Shown: positions 38,501-47,783, counted from the stretch's first letter. The stretch is 64,000 nucleotides of DNA from Cyanobacteriota bacterium erpe_2018_sw_21hr_WHONDRS-SW48-000092_B_bin.40 (GCA_030917395.1 JAUPUU010000203.1:1-64000); one strand, 5' to 3'. Made by a program: numbers and translations. Notes: a model not told the origin generated them from the sequence alone.

Positions 38501-40072
38501 ACACCGGAACCTTTTGTCGCGCCTGTGTCAGAAGCAACTGCAACACCGGAACCTTTTGTCGCTCCTACACCCGCTCCTACACCCGCACCTGAACCTACAC
38601 TTGCACCAGCTCCATTTGTCGCCCCAGCGCCAACACCAGCTCCATTTAGAAGCGCCCCCGCCCTGGGCGAATTTGATTCAGGCGTAAGACCGGCTCCAGC
38701 TCAAGACGCTCGCTTAATGATGAACGAGATGGCGACCTTGATGAGCAAGCTTGAGCAACAAGTTGCTAAAGCTGCTAACAAGATGAGTTCGCGTGCCGAA
38801 GAGCTAAAAATACGCTTAAACAGGCAAGTTGAAGAACTACTGCGCGAGGGTCAAGACCTTGAAAAACACGCAGAGGTAAATCTGACAAATCTTTCTAGCG
38901 AACTGAGAAGTCGCCTAGAAAATCTAGCAGTAGATGTGCAGAATAACATTTCAAAAGAATCCGAAGGCGCCAGAAGCTTACTTAGTGACCTAGACGCAAG
39001 TGGCTTAGAGCGCTTAGAGTCAGAACAGAATCAACTTTCGTCCGCCATTGTCGATCAGTGTGAGCAATTCAAAGGCGAACTGGAGAAACTCACTGGCTCT
39101 GTTCAGGGTCGTCTCAACAGCTTGATTGCCAGCCGCAATGATGAATTGGCCAGATTGAGCGAATCTATCCTAGATCAGCTGAAAGAAAGCCACGATAGCT
39201 ACAGCGAGAAAGTAACCCAACGATTTGAGCGCTTCCGCGAGCGCATGGGCGAAGAAAATGCATCAATCACTCAATCTCTAGAGCGGAACATGCGCTCCAT
39301 GATTGAAGAAATTGACAGCTCCCTGGAAAGAGCCTGCGAGAAGCTGCGCTCTACCAAACTTGATCTAGAGCAGACAATTTCGCATACGGTGGCCGTATGT
39401 GAGATGGCCGTAGCACAGAAGACTAAAGAACTTCTTGCCGAGTCAATCTTGCCTAAACTGAACGAGCAGAAAGAAATCCTTCGCACCATGATTCACGACA
39501 TGGGCAAGCAGGTTGCTACAGAATCAAATACAGCAATGCTGTCGCAACTGGCAAAACTAGAGGAAAGCATCAATCTCTCTTCTGAAAAGCTGAAGCGCAC
39601 AGTAGAAGATTGCCTGACCGAGCTAGAGAGCTCTGGTCGCGGGCTTAAGAGTGGTCTTGAAGAGACATTTAGACGCTCAAGCCAAGATTTAGTTCTACGC
39701 ACTCAAGAAGTGAATGCTTACCTCAAAGATACAGAAAAGCGCATGCTTGAGAGCGATCTTACTCTCAAGAGCTTAGCTGAATCTTCTACAGTAGATGCTG
39801 AGCCGGAACTGAATGAAGAGCGCAACCATGCTCTAAACAAGCTGGGAAGCTTAAAACAACAAGCGAACAAAGATCTTGCCAGCGCCATCGAACACAACAT
39901 CGACAGCATGGAAGATCAAAGTGAGAAGCTCTTTGCTGAATTAACCAACAAACGCTCTGAGCTAACAACCACTATCCGCGACAGTGCCGAACTAAACCTA
40001 GACCGGGTCCGCCAGGCATTGGCCGCTGCCACTGCCGCCATCCAAGCGGCTCGCGAAAAACATATGGAATAA
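35594..40072 (+). CDS. Giant three-part protein: globular N-domain, Pro/Ala/Glu-rich linker, long C-terminal coiled coil
   Basis: 1492 aa; ~240 aa globular N-term, ~780 aa P/A/E/V-rich disordered region, then ~470 aa coiled coil (LEQQVAKAANKMSSRAEELKIRLNRQVEELL...). Confidence 0.85.
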   Translation: MNSMLRQHHLRIPDVKAYLRVFDKNKPSSPTEWAAQESMLYEPGYLIFCLEQVAAPAGLSSFSKKAEDQGETFRVKDLCVVISKDEGQCMVVNVTASAYEFRVLDALMQEKATKAILDGKDFNYLACRPVTRLGANQVKALYQVGSNYAQGGSRRSLTVEGSTLEEPVIALLGQLGAKITPQVGKPVIDIGSVCHMVFTPEGRQDDRNKTILKSCFAPLNAEELALGELAVQHGIMTQQAINAEQAASPAAFESNPFRPTPANEAAQAPAVEPQIAEYTPQVVAPPPVPEQPAFDMAPALQQLSYSNLQLPPQAEMVAPEYPQQPTSLTSDASEFAFEANTAFVPSSPEPAPEPPATPTRTASRYDDTPPWATASADALTAILMTGDHIRIDQQLTTVTMAAPWYEMSHDTHDAPAESATAVLDNNLPKEDFSAQFFNDYQQGFAGEAAINYAENEFEKEKRIRAEQEAGKQKRLKEYFGDEHYDKFVKGEAQAPAVPEAKFDSWDLDPNAFAMPVEPSVNNSDFNADIFSNAARGTIETNPDAIPPAVIEAPVVADPDSWMDYKPDAEPAVEAEGLAQVETPAPPVAPLEAVAPEAAEVSAQLSSAAPTTFVQETFIPTPVELPLPEALAEHSQGWGASSPSDWHGEKSPLPELIEPSLMAAEPFATENQATSEAEWSTAVESSFAQPAEPTADSNSLFERLTQQLSKDSPAQELQMGAAPSAEEQASEQQIWHQGTPLSEIATPEAASSSTPLTQDVGALNSATDSAGFWSTMDPTTSLFTAADETTTEVSSQVVEQQVEIPAPAVSQAPEPVAEAPVAPAEPEALPESMPTSMTDSQVMQTRVRPRDYSSPLRRSSELAGGSEATALPLHAPVPQPSPLRPQIEIAAPAAQDYNHPPEQPAVVEVAEVAAPPMVEAPAQVAQPIEVAPAIEAPAVQTAAFEAAITPVPEVVPTPEPFVAPVSEVTATPEPFVAPVSEATATPEPFVAPTPAPTPAPEPTLAPAPFVAPAPTPAPFRSAPALGEFDSGVRPAPAQDARLMMNEMATLMSKLEQQVAKAANKMSSRAEELKIRLNRQVEELLREGQDLEKHAEVNLTNLSSELRSRLENLAVDVQNNISKESEGARSLLSDLDASGLERLESEQNQLSSAIVDQCEQFKGELEKLTGSVQGRLNSLIASRNDELARLSESILDQLKESHDSYSEKVTQRFERFRERMGEENASITQSLERNMRSMIEEIDSSLERACEKLRSTKLDLEQTISHTVAVCEMAVAQKTKELLAESILPKLNEQKEILRTMIHDMGKQVATESNTAMLSQLAKLEESINLSSEKLKRTVEDCLTELESSGRGLKSGLEETFRRSSQDLVLRTQEVNAYLKDTEKRMLESDLTLKSLAESSTVDAEPELNEERNHALNKLGSLKQQANKDLASAIEHNIDSMEDQSEKLFAELTNKRSELTTTIRDSAELNLDRVRQALAAATAAIQAAREKHME
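38459..38566 (+). repeat. 42-bp in-frame tandem repeat (TPEPFVAPVSE[VA]TA), ~2.6 copies
   Basis: acaccggaaccttttgtcgcgcctgtgtcagaagtaactgca at 38459 and 38501, third partial copy from 38543. Confidence 0.92.
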
Positions 40073-40157
40073 CCGTAGCAGGGCTCCGAGCACTCCTCCG
40101 AAGCAAAACAATAGCAAGGTTAGACACCTCCAAAACAAGGGAATAACACAATGAAAG

Positions 40158-40883
40158 GTGCTTTCCCCGATGGGGCTAGTAAAACTAGGGCTTGAGTATG
40201 AGAGGAAGCGGGTGGACAGCCTACGTTACCATGAAGTTCCCCCACCGCTTGCGGAGTTCGCCGCTGGCCATGGAAATTTGGACTATAACCAGCCAGAAAA
40301 CGAGATTTTCCTCTATCACGGCACCAACTGCTATCGACGCTGGGAAATAAACAAAACCGGCTTCCTTGAGCCCGGCCGCAATAGCTACAGCTTTTTCACA
40401 ACTAGAGCGCAAGATGCCTACGCTTATGCCAGAGCGGCGTGTATCCGCGATATTAAGCCAGACAGCTTCAATTCATTAATATGCGAACCTGTGGTTCTGC
40501 GCGTTCGTTTCACAGCAAGGACCTGGCTACAGGTAGATTTCTTGCAAAACGAAGGTGAAGTGCGCGATGGCCAAAGCCAGGCCTTCACGGCGGCAGTACT
40601 TGGCCCTGTGCAAGTTAACAATATAGTAGAGGTTCTTCATTGTAATCATGGCTCCAAACGCCTCATGGGCGGGTTTGAGCGCATGAGAACATTCGAAGAT
40701 GGCGAATTTCTCTCAAATATCAAACATTTACGAGAAACTTTGCAGAAAAAACGCGTAGACATGTGGTTTCTACGAAAGCTGGGTCTTGTGGCCGACAAAG
40801 TCGGTGTTACACTGAAAGGTGGAGAGGTTCCGACTCTCACCCATGACGATCAGCTTAGAAAACTCAGGCAATCTAAGGCTTGA
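40158..40883 (+). CDS. Putative ADP-ribosyltransferase/PARP-like fold protein
   Basis: GTG start (or ATG at 40170); FLYHGTNCYRRWEINKTGFLEPGRNSYSFFTTRAQDAYAYARAA resembles the ART H..GT / G..FFT...A..YA core. Confidence 0.5.
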   Translation: MLSPMGLVKLGLEYERKRVDSLRYHEVPPPLAEFAAGHGNLDYNQPENEIFLYHGTNCYRRWEINKTGFLEPGRNSYSFFTTRAQDAYAYARAACIRDIKPDSFNSLICEPVVLRVRFTARTWLQVDFLQNEGEVRDGQSQAFTAAVLGPVQVNNIVEVLHCNHGSKRLMGGFERMRTFEDGEFLSNIKHLRETLQKKRVDMWFLRKLGLVADKVGVTLKGGEVPTLTHDDQLRKLRQSKA

Positions 40884-40912
40884 GGCGCTGATCTTGTACA
40901 ACAGGATCAAAA

Positions 40913-42076
40913 ATGAGTCAGCAAAATAGAGCAATATTCAGCATAAAGAAACTTACTGCATCTATATCAGTAATTTCTCTGTTTATTCTGCAAGCCATAA
41001 GCTGCCCCGTGCAAGCTCAAAACTTCAACTCAATTTTCGAAAATCCTGGTTCTGGCAACACCAACTCTGGTTCCTATAACGGCGGCAATTATCCCGGCGG
41101 CTATAGCACTCCTCCCGAATCTGATTTTGGAAACTACGGCAGCGGCGGCAACACGAATACCGGTGGATACGGAAACAATTACGGAAACACTGGAAACACC
41201 GGGGCCAACCCTAGCTATACCCCCGTCAACACTCCCAGCATGTGGGACACCATATTAGAGAAGCTGATGGGCAAATCTAAAAGCCCTGGCGAATTTATTG
41301 TTTTCCCTAAAGACACACCTTTAAATCCGGGAGCCGGTGGTCAGAACGACACGACTAACAGAACCAGCAATAATGGCACGACAAACAATAAAACTTACAA
41401 GCAAAGCTTGATGGAATCGCAAAATCAAAATCGCGCTGGCAACAATGCCAACAATTTCTCTACTGGCCAACAGTGGGGCAATGTTCGGTCAACTTCAGCT
41501 AATGGTGGCGGCGGCGGCGGCAATTTTGGCTCTGGCGGCTCTAGCTTTAGCGGCGGTGGCAACAATGGCTTCAATGGCAGCTCTGGCCAGAATAACGGCT
41601 CTGGAATCAGCACTGGTTCTGGAATCAGAACAGGAGCTGGTAACAATATGAACCAGACCAATTTCAACCAGATTTTCGAAAACGGCGGGAGCAATCAAGG
41701 CCTCAGTGCAAAAAGAACCACTCCAACATCGACACCTACATCTACATATGACCCCAAATCTGTGCAAGCCAACTTTGCTGGTATTAATTCGCAAGTGCAA
41801 GGTCAACTAACCCAAACTCAAAACTATGCCGCTTCGGCCCGCAATTCGCTAAACCAGGCCCTTAGCTCAAACAACAGCAATGCCATACAACAAGCGGCCA
41901 GCGAAGCTCGTTCTTACGCCAACAGCGCTCAAGCGGCAGCCGAGAGCGCTAGCTCCCTGGCCAGCACCACAAGCTCACCAGTGGCAAAGACCTTGGCCAA
42001 TCAAGCTCGCGAACAGGCAAACCAGGCCATGAACTATGCCGACCAAGCCATGGCTAAAGCTTCAGCCAGCTATTAA
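40913..42076 (+). CDS. Secreted Gly/Asn-rich low-complexity protein with Ala-rich helical C-terminus
   Basis: Signal peptide SVISLFILQAISCPVQAQ; repeats such as GGYGNNYGNTGNTGANP; C-term SYANSAQAAAESASSLAST...QANQAMNYADQAMAKASASY. Confidence 0.75.
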   Translation: MSQQNRAIFSIKKLTASISVISLFILQAISCPVQAQNFNSIFENPGSGNTNSGSYNGGNYPGGYSTPPESDFGNYGSGGNTNTGGYGNNYGNTGNTGANPSYTPVNTPSMWDTILEKLMGKSKSPGEFIVFPKDTPLNPGAGGQNDTTNRTSNNGTTNNKTYKQSLMESQNQNRAGNNANNFSTGQQWGNVRSTSANGGGGGGNFGSGGSSFSGGGNNGFNGSSGQNNGSGISTGSGIRTGAGNNMNQTNFNQIFENGGSNQGLSAKRTTPTSTPTSTYDPKSVQANFAGINSQVQGQLTQTQNYAASARNSLNQALSSNNSNAIQQAASEARSYANSAQAAAESASSLASTTSSPVAKTLANQAREQANQAMNYADQAMAKASASY

Positions 42077-42238
42077 ATACGCTCCACCTATTAGAAGATT
42101 CTCAAAGAGCCATTGTTTGAGGGTTTACAGCCCTCTTCATATTGCTTAAAGTAGGCCAAACCGATATTCTTTTGCAGATTATTTAAAGTGCAAATTATGT
42201 GAAGCTTCACCAGCTTTTGCAAAAAATCGGAGGGTGGA

Positions 42239-43768
42239 ATGGTTGCAACAAAAACCGGCACTGCAACAGTGTGCAAGCTCTTGATCAATGGTGACTGGGT
42301 AGATTCAACGGCCACCGAATTTCAAGACATCTACAATCCTTCGACTGGTGAAATCATTGGCCGCACGCCACTCGGCGGCAATGCCGATGTAGATAGAGCC
42401 GTACAAGCAGCTCACAAAGCCTTCCTCGAATGGAAGGAAGTGCCAATCATCGAACGGGCCCGGGTGATGTTCCGCTTCAAAAACTTGATGGAACAACACT
42501 ATGAAGCAATTGCCGAATGTGTCACTCGTGAGCACGGCAAGACCCTTCCTGAGTCAAGGGCTTCAGTACAAAGAGCTATAGAAGTAGTTGAATTTGCCTG
42601 CGGTATCCCCAGCTTGATGATGGGCGAAAGCATGGAAAACATTGCTCGCAACGTCGATTGCGAGACCATTCGCCACCCAATTGGCGTCTGCGCGGGCATT
42701 GCGCCCTTTAATTTCCCAGCCATGGTTCCCCTGTGGATGTATCCGATTGCCCTGACCTGCGGCAATTCATTCGTGCTCAAACCTTCCGAAAAAGTGCCGT
42801 TGACCAGCATGATGATTGCCAATCTGCTGGCCGAAGCTGGACTACCCAATGGTGTATTCAATATCGTTCACGGCGGCAAAGATTGCGTTGACGCCTTACT
42901 GACCCACCCACTGATAAAGGCAATCTCCTTTGTCGGTTCGACCCACATTGCCAAATACATTTACACCACAGGCACAGCCAACGGCAAGAGAGTACAAGCT
43001 GCCGGTGGCGCCAAGAATCACATCATCATTATGCCTGATGCCGACATGGAGCAAACAGTGCAAGCCCTTCAGGCATCAGCCTTTGGCTGTGCTGGTGAGA
43101 GATGCATGGCGGGTAGTTTAGCCCTGCCGGTGGGTGCTGCTGCTGAAGCTTTGATACCACATTTAGTGGAAGCATCGGCCAAGATGAAAGTTGGTCCAAC
43201 CGACGGAAAAGGCAGTGCCCATCCAGACATGGGGCCGTTGGTGTCAAAAGAGCATTTAGAAAAAGTGCGCGGCATGATCAATAAAGGCGAAAGCGAAGGA
43301 GCTAAAGTGGCTCTGGACGGTCGCAACATAGAAGCAGCAAAATCGAGCGGATTTTTCTTAGGACCAACTATTCTTGACCATGCTAAGCCAGAAATGTCTG
43401 TGGTCAAAGACGAAATATTTGGGCCAGTATTATCGGTGGTGCGTGTCGATTCACTAGAAGACGCCCTTGCCATTGGTCGCGACTGCCCTTACGGCAACGG
43501 CGCAGTGATATACACTAACTCCGGTCGCTCAGCCCGCGAATTCAAACATCACTTCAATGCTGGCATGATTGGCATTAACGTTGGCGTCCCCGCTCCCATG
43601 GCCTGGTTCCCCTTCACGGGTTGGAATGCTTCGTTCTATGGCGACTTGCACATTCAAGGTTCAGAAGGTATTCAGTTCTACACCCAACAGAAAATGACAA
43701 TGACCCGTTGGTTTGAACCAAGTAAATCGAGCAAGTTCCAAGATCCAATATGGAAGCCAAAAAACTAG
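42239..43768 (+). CDS. mmsA: Methylmalonate/malonate-semialdehyde dehydrogenase (CoA-acylating)
   Basis: APFNFPAMVPLWMYPIALTCGNSFVLKPSEKVPLTS and FGCAGERCMAGS catalytic Cys region, characteristic of MmsA. Confidence 0.93.
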   Translation: MVATKTGTATVCKLLINGDWVDSTATEFQDIYNPSTGEIIGRTPLGGNADVDRAVQAAHKAFLEWKEVPIIERARVMFRFKNLMEQHYEAIAECVTREHGKTLPESRASVQRAIEVVEFACGIPSLMMGESMENIARNVDCETIRHPIGVCAGIAPFNFPAMVPLWMYPIALTCGNSFVLKPSEKVPLTSMMIANLLAEAGLPNGVFNIVHGGKDCVDALLTHPLIKAISFVGSTHIAKYIYTTGTANGKRVQAAGGAKNHIIIMPDADMEQTVQALQASAFGCAGERCMAGSLALPVGAAAEALIPHLVEASAKMKVGPTDGKGSAHPDMGPLVSKEHLEKVRGMINKGESEGAKVALDGRNIEAAKSSGFFLGPTILDHAKPEMSVVKDEIFGPVLSVVRVDSLEDALAIGRDCPYGNGAVIYTNSGRSAREFKHHFNAGMIGINVGVPAPMAWFPFTGWNASFYGDLHIQGSEGIQFYTQQKMTMTRWFEPSKSSKFQDPIWKPKN

Positions 43769-43788
43769 ATTAGGGTTATGATGGAGGC

Positions 43789-44175
43789 ATGAAAGCCTAC
43801 CTAATCAGACTAGTTTTAATTGCCGCTGCCTTTCACTGGGTATTCCCCATGATTAAAGGCATAGATACGCACGGCAGCTTTGTCAGCGCTCTTGCAGCTG
43901 GCTTTGTTTTTGCCTTGATCGGCTGGATCGTTGAGGCTCTAGCCATAGTGCTAACAACTTTCCTCACGATCACAACCTTCGGCCTGGCGCTGCTTGTGCT
44001 CATACCGGCATGGATTTTAGGATTCTGGCTCATCCCGGCCATAACCTTAAAAGTGCTTGCAGACCTCATGCCTGGCTATCTAACCATTCATGGCTGGGTA
44101 CCAGCTCTCTGGGGTGGTCTAATGATGCTATTCATTGGTGTCATAACTAGCCCTAAGAGTCATCAATACGAATAG
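43789..44175 (+). CDS. Small membrane protein, phage-holin-4/YvlD-like
   Basis: ~4 TM segments, 128 aa (LAAGFVFALIGWIVEALAIVLTTFLTITTFGLALLVLIPAWILGFW). Confidence 0.65.
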   Translation: MKAYLIRLVLIAAAFHWVFPMIKGIDTHGSFVSALAAGFVFALIGWIVEALAIVLTTFLTITTFGLALLVLIPAWILGFWLIPAITLKVLADLMPGYLTIHGWVPALWGGLMMLFIGVITSPKSHQYE

Positions 44176-44204
44176 GCGAATCTAACTCTTCTTGAAACAA
44201 AAAA

Positions 44205-44228
44205 GGGGCACCATTATTGGTGCCCCTT
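44205..44228. terminator. Bidirectional rho-independent terminator between convergent genes
   Basis: aaaaaa GGGGCACC-ATTATT-GGTGCCCC tt; A-tract on the left, short T-tract on the right. Confidence 0.75.
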
Positions 44229-44259
44229 CAATTTCTTGCAAACAATAATTGGGATAGCC

Positions 44260-44601
44260 TTACTTTTGCACACGCTTCTCTAACTTGAGCTTTTGAATTT
44301 CAACACTGATCTTATTGAGATCACCTTCTAGCTCAATCTGATTTTCTTTGGTCAAAGTATTCTTTTTGTCAGCCTTAGCTTTCATATTGGCTTTTTTCTT
44401 AGCAAGATTGGCCAAGTCCTTGCGCAGGCTCTTAGCCTCTTTTACGGTCAACTCACTTGCTTTCTGCCCTTCATTGATTTGCTGCATCAGGGCTTGTTGA
44501 CGATCGTCAATTGACCACTCTTTTGCTTCCGCGGACAAAAATGTGCTGAAGAAAGAACTCAGCGCCAGAGCAAGGGCACAAACTACCGATAAGAATCTCA
44601 T
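44260..44601 (-). CDS. Small secreted coiled-coil protein
   Basis: Signal peptide MRFLSVVCALALALSSFFSTFLSAEA then Lys/Glu-rich helix. Confidence 0.65.
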   Translation of the reverse strand: MRFLSVVCALALALSSFFSTFLSAEAKEWSIDDRQQALMQQINEGQKASELTVKEAKSLRKDLANLAKKKANMKAKADKKNTLTKENQIELEGDLNKISVEIQKLKLEKRVQK

Positions 44602-44652
44602 TTAGACCAGCACCTCTTCAATCCAAAACTACAGTTCAATTCTAGTCTATTC

Positions 44653-44689
44653 AAAAAAGAAGCGCTCCATTTTGGATGAAGCGCTTCTC
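44653..44689 (-). terminator. Rho-independent terminator downstream of the desaturase
   Basis: Minus strand: AGAAGCGCT...AGCGCTTCT stem followed by TTTTTT. Confidence 0.75.
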
Positions 44690-44721
44690 AGATTTTGGTG
44701 ATTAGAGCGAAATTGCTCTCA

Positions 44722-45660
44722 CTAGATTTCTACTAGCTCTTTCTCTTTAACAGCTTCAACAGTCTCGGTTGGCACGTTGACGAGCTCAGCGCTATCAGCA
44801 GTAGCTGCCGATACAGGAGCAGCAACGGTCTCTTTGACTGAACGCGCAGCTTTTGCTGCTTTGGCAGCGGCAATTTCCTCCGGAGAAAGCGTTGGAGTAG
44901 GTCTGATTACATCAGTAGCCAAGCCAATTTTCTCGAAGAATGAAATCATCATCCAGGTAGCGTCTAACTCAAACCATCTAATGCCATGCCGAGCAGATTT
45001 AGGGAAAGCATGGTGATTGTTGTGCCAGCCTTCACCCATGGCCATAAGGCCAACCCATGGCACGTTGCGGCTATCATCGCGCACTTCATAGTTGCGGTAG
45101 CCCCAGCTTGGCAAATGGCAGAAAGTGTTGACGAATTGTGGGCTCCAGAAGACGAGCACCGAAGCAATCAAATTAGCAGTGAAGGCCACAGGTCCGAAAG
45201 CCAAAAGTATGATTACGCGGGCAACAATATTGACCCAGAGGCAAAGCTGAGCTTGTTTAGCCGAGTGATCAGTACCGAGCATGCAAAGTACTTTGTCTTC
45301 GAGCAAGTCTGGAACTTGCTTTCTGATTTCTTCAACCGACTGGCGCTTTTCCATATCGAACATCCATTTATATAGAGCGTGTTCGAAACCATCGCGCGGG
45401 GAGTGGGGATCTCCTGGTTGGTCAGACTTCTGGTGGTGCAGTCTATGAACGGCCACCCATGAAATCGGAGCTCCCATCAAGGCGAAATATCCACCAGAGA
45501 CGATGAAGTATCTCAACCAGTTAGGCACTTTGTATGACTTGTGGGTGAGAAGCCTATGGTAGCCACCGGTAATGCCGATTGCCAGGTATACGTATGAAAC
45601 GCAGAACCAAGCAGCGAATGTCACCCAAGTAGTCGGAGTGTTCCAGGCTGAAAAATCCAA
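44722..45660 (-). CDS. Membrane acyl-CoA/acyl-lipid fatty acid desaturase
   Basis: Three His boxes: GGYHRLLTHKSY, HRLHHQKSD, HNNHHAFP; charged C-terminal extension. Confidence 0.95.
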   Translation of the reverse strand: MDFSAWNTPTTWVTFAAWFCVSYVYLAIGITGGYHRLLTHKSYKVPNWLRYFIVSGGYFALMGAPISWVAVHRLHHQKSDQPGDPHSPRDGFEHALYKWMFDMEKRQSVEEIRKQVPDLLEDKVLCMLGTDHSAKQAQLCLWVNIVARVIILLAFGPVAFTANLIASVLVFWSPQFVNTFCHLPSWGYRNYEVRDDSRNVPWVGLMAMGEGWHNNHHAFPKSARHGIRWFELDATWMMISFFEKIGLATDVIRPTPTLSPEEIAAAKAAKAARSVKETVAAPVSAATADSAELVNVPTETVEAVKEKELVEI

Positions 45661-46025
45661 GTTGCGAGCCCCCTAATATTCTTTGCCTTTAATGCCCTTG
45701 CCCTAAAAATCCTGGCACTAGTTTCGAACGCTAGTTGCCGGTTGGCGCCAACAAAGATGAAGCGCCGGTAAGCTTTAAACCGAAATTTCAGTGATCCTGA
45801 AAGCCCGCTTTAAGACCTTGCAAAGTCCTTTATTTATAGCATGATAAGCGGTTGTCAATCTCTCATACTTAAGATTGATTCTAACCGAGATTGCGGCGCG
45901 GGGCCAGTAATTGGCCAATTCTTGAAGTTCGTTAATATTAGAAGACTAGACAATCGCGTAATAAAACCGGTTACAAAAGTAAAACTTGGACTGTTGCTTT
46001 AGCAAATTCTGTCAATTTGGAGACT

Positions 46026-47069
46026 ATGACATACCGACTTACTCGCAGCATCTTACTGGCCTGTATTAGCTATCTTGCATCACTATCACCATTACAGGCA
46101 AAAGAAGCCCATCAAACCGATGTAGCAATTTGGCAACAGAAGAAATTAGTACTCGCTCTCGGCGGTGGTGGCACCCGTGGTGCCGCTCATGTGGGTGTAT
46201 TGAGGGTACTGGAAAAGAATGGCGTAAAAGTTGACGCCATTGTTGGCACCAGTATTGGTGCTATTGTTGGTGGCTTTTACTGCTCGGGCCTGAGTGCCGA
46301 TGACATAGAAAAGATACTGCTAAAGAAGTCCTTCCTGCGCTCCTACCTAACCGTGCCTATTCCTGTGCGCATCATGGCTGTTCCCATATTCTTCATTCCT
46401 CACCTTTTCGGCTACCATCCTTATGACGGCCTCTACCGCGGCAATCGCTTTAGAAACTACGTTAATGCCCAGGTGCCTCTCGAAAGCAAAGCAATCGAAA
46501 GCCTGCCCTTGAAGTACGGCGCCGTTTGCTCTGACCTGCTTACGGCCAAGCCCTATGTCATCAGAGGTGGCGACTTAGGCAGAGCCATCCAGGCCAGCTC
46601 TGCTATCCCAGCCCTGCGCCAGCCGGTACCGTTCGATCTAAGTAACCCAGAAAATACAAAGATAAAAGATGGCGAGCCCTCCATGGCTCTGCTAGTAGAC
46701 GGCGGCATACAATCCAATTTACCGGTAGAGCAAGCCCGCGCCATGGCGCAGGAACTGGGAAGTGAAAAGGAAGTTGCCATAATTGCCATCAATATAGATG
46801 AACCTTTCGAGAGCGAGAACGGCAAGACTTTTCGCAAAATTGGCAGCGTTAGCAAGCGCGTCATCAATATTTTGCTGGCCAGCGTCGACAGATCCCAGGT
46901 GGGCTTGGCCCAGCTAATCATCCAGCCACGCACAAATGGCATTGCCGTCCTCTCAACCAAAACTAGCGATGTCAAACTGGCCATAAAAGCAGGGGAAACG
47001 GCGGCAGAATTAGCCATGCCCTCAGTGAAGGAGCTACTGAAAGCGACCCCGTCTGACAAAGATCATTAG
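46026..47069 (+). CDS. Patatin-like phospholipase (RssA-like)
   Basis: [38 protein letters not shown] (oxyanion hole and GxSxG) and DGG at [15 protein letters not shown] at 46026 inside ORF 46017..47069. Confidence 0.94.
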   Translation: MTYRLTRSILLACISYLASLSPLQAKEAHQTDVAIWQQKKLVLALGGGGTRGAAHVGVLRVLEKNGVKVDAIVGTSIGAIVGGFYCSGLSADDIEKILLKKSFLRSYLTVPIPVRIMAVPIFFIPHLFGYHPYDGLYRGNRFRNYVNAQVPLESKAIESLPLKYGAVCSDLLTAKPYVIRGGDLGRAIQASSAIPALRQPVPFDLSNPENTKIKDGEPSMALLVDGGIQSNLPVEQARAMAQELGSEKEVAIIAINIDEPFESENGKTFRKIGSVSKRVINILLASVDRSQVGLAQLIIQPRTNGIAVLSTKTSDVKLAIKAGETAAELAMPSVKELLKATPSDKDH

Positions 47070-47165
47070 AGCTAAGGGGGAGCCTTCCCACGAATATGAG
47101 AAATCTCACCTTGTATAGTGCCTAAAAAAAACATACAGTCCTGATAGCACCTGAAAACCCCTACA

Positions 47166-47783
47166 GTGAGTGTTGGCAACATGAAAGCAGTGATCACAGG
47201 CGGACCGTCGGTCGGTAAAACCACAATCGTCAATGGCCTGGGTCAACTGGGATATCGAATAGTCAACGAAATTGCCACCCAAATCATCAAAGAAGGTCGC
47301 ATTCTACCCTGGGTAGACAGACAAAAATTTCAGGCTGAAGTCTTAAAACGCCAGCAATCAGCCGAGGCCTCGATTCTCGATTTTGATCAGACTGTCATTC
47401 TCGACCGGGGCTTATTCGACGGTGAAGCCTATTATTTGCACGACAAACTGCCAGTACCATCAGCCTTCAGTAATTTAGACGCCTCACAGTATGACGTTGC
47501 CTTTTTAATCGAGCCCTTGTCATTCTTCGAAGCCAATGAAATTCGTCAGAACGAGAGTCTCAAGTTCACCAAAGAAATCAGCGTGATATTAGAGCACTGC
47601 TATACGTCAAGAAACGTCAGAGTAATTAGAGTGCCAGCCATGCCAGCGGTGGAAAGAATTGAATTTGTCAAAAACCAAGTCGACACCCTAAAAAAAGGCA
47701 AAGCCACGACTGTCGAACAAGCCGCCCACCAGGCCGCCTATATGTTCAGAGGCTATGCGCCGGTAGCAATGGGCAGCTTTTAG
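47166..47783 (+). CDS. P-loop NTPase, AAA_28-like
   Basis: Walker A ITGGPSVGKTTIV; DFDQTVILDRGLFDGEAY. Confidence 0.8.
   Translation: MSVGNMKAVITGGPSVGKTTIVNGLGQLGYRIVNEIATQIIKEGRILPWVDRQKFQAEVLKRQQSAEASILDFDQTVILDRGLFDGEAYYLHDKLPVPSAFSNLDASQYDVAFLIEPLSFFEANEIRQNESLKFTKEISVILEHCYTSRNVRVIRVPAMPAVERIEFVKNQVDTLKKGKATTVEQAAHQAAYMFRGYAPVAMGSF

Noticed and set aside
40151-40195. Short ORF MKGAFPDGASKTRA upstream of the ART-like gene
   Set aside because: Overlaps the GTG/ATG starts of the ART-like gene; too short to support as a gene, though a leader peptide cannot be excluded.
41425-41806. Pro/Leu-rich and Ala-rich alternative ORFs
   Set aside because: Shadow frames of the Gly/Asn-rich secreted protein gene.
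42119-42135. GAGGG-tttacag-CCCTC hairpin upstream of mmsA
   Set aside because: 5-bp stem without a following U-tract; too weak for a terminator or riboswitch call.
43789-44175. Prophage remnant suggested by holin-like protein
   Set aside because: Single small membrane protein of a YvlD-like type; no other phage genes nearby.
45741-45752. GTTGGCGCCAAC 12-bp palindrome upstream of the desaturase
   Set aside because: About 15 perfect 12-bp palindromes are expected by chance in a window this size; no second copy seen.
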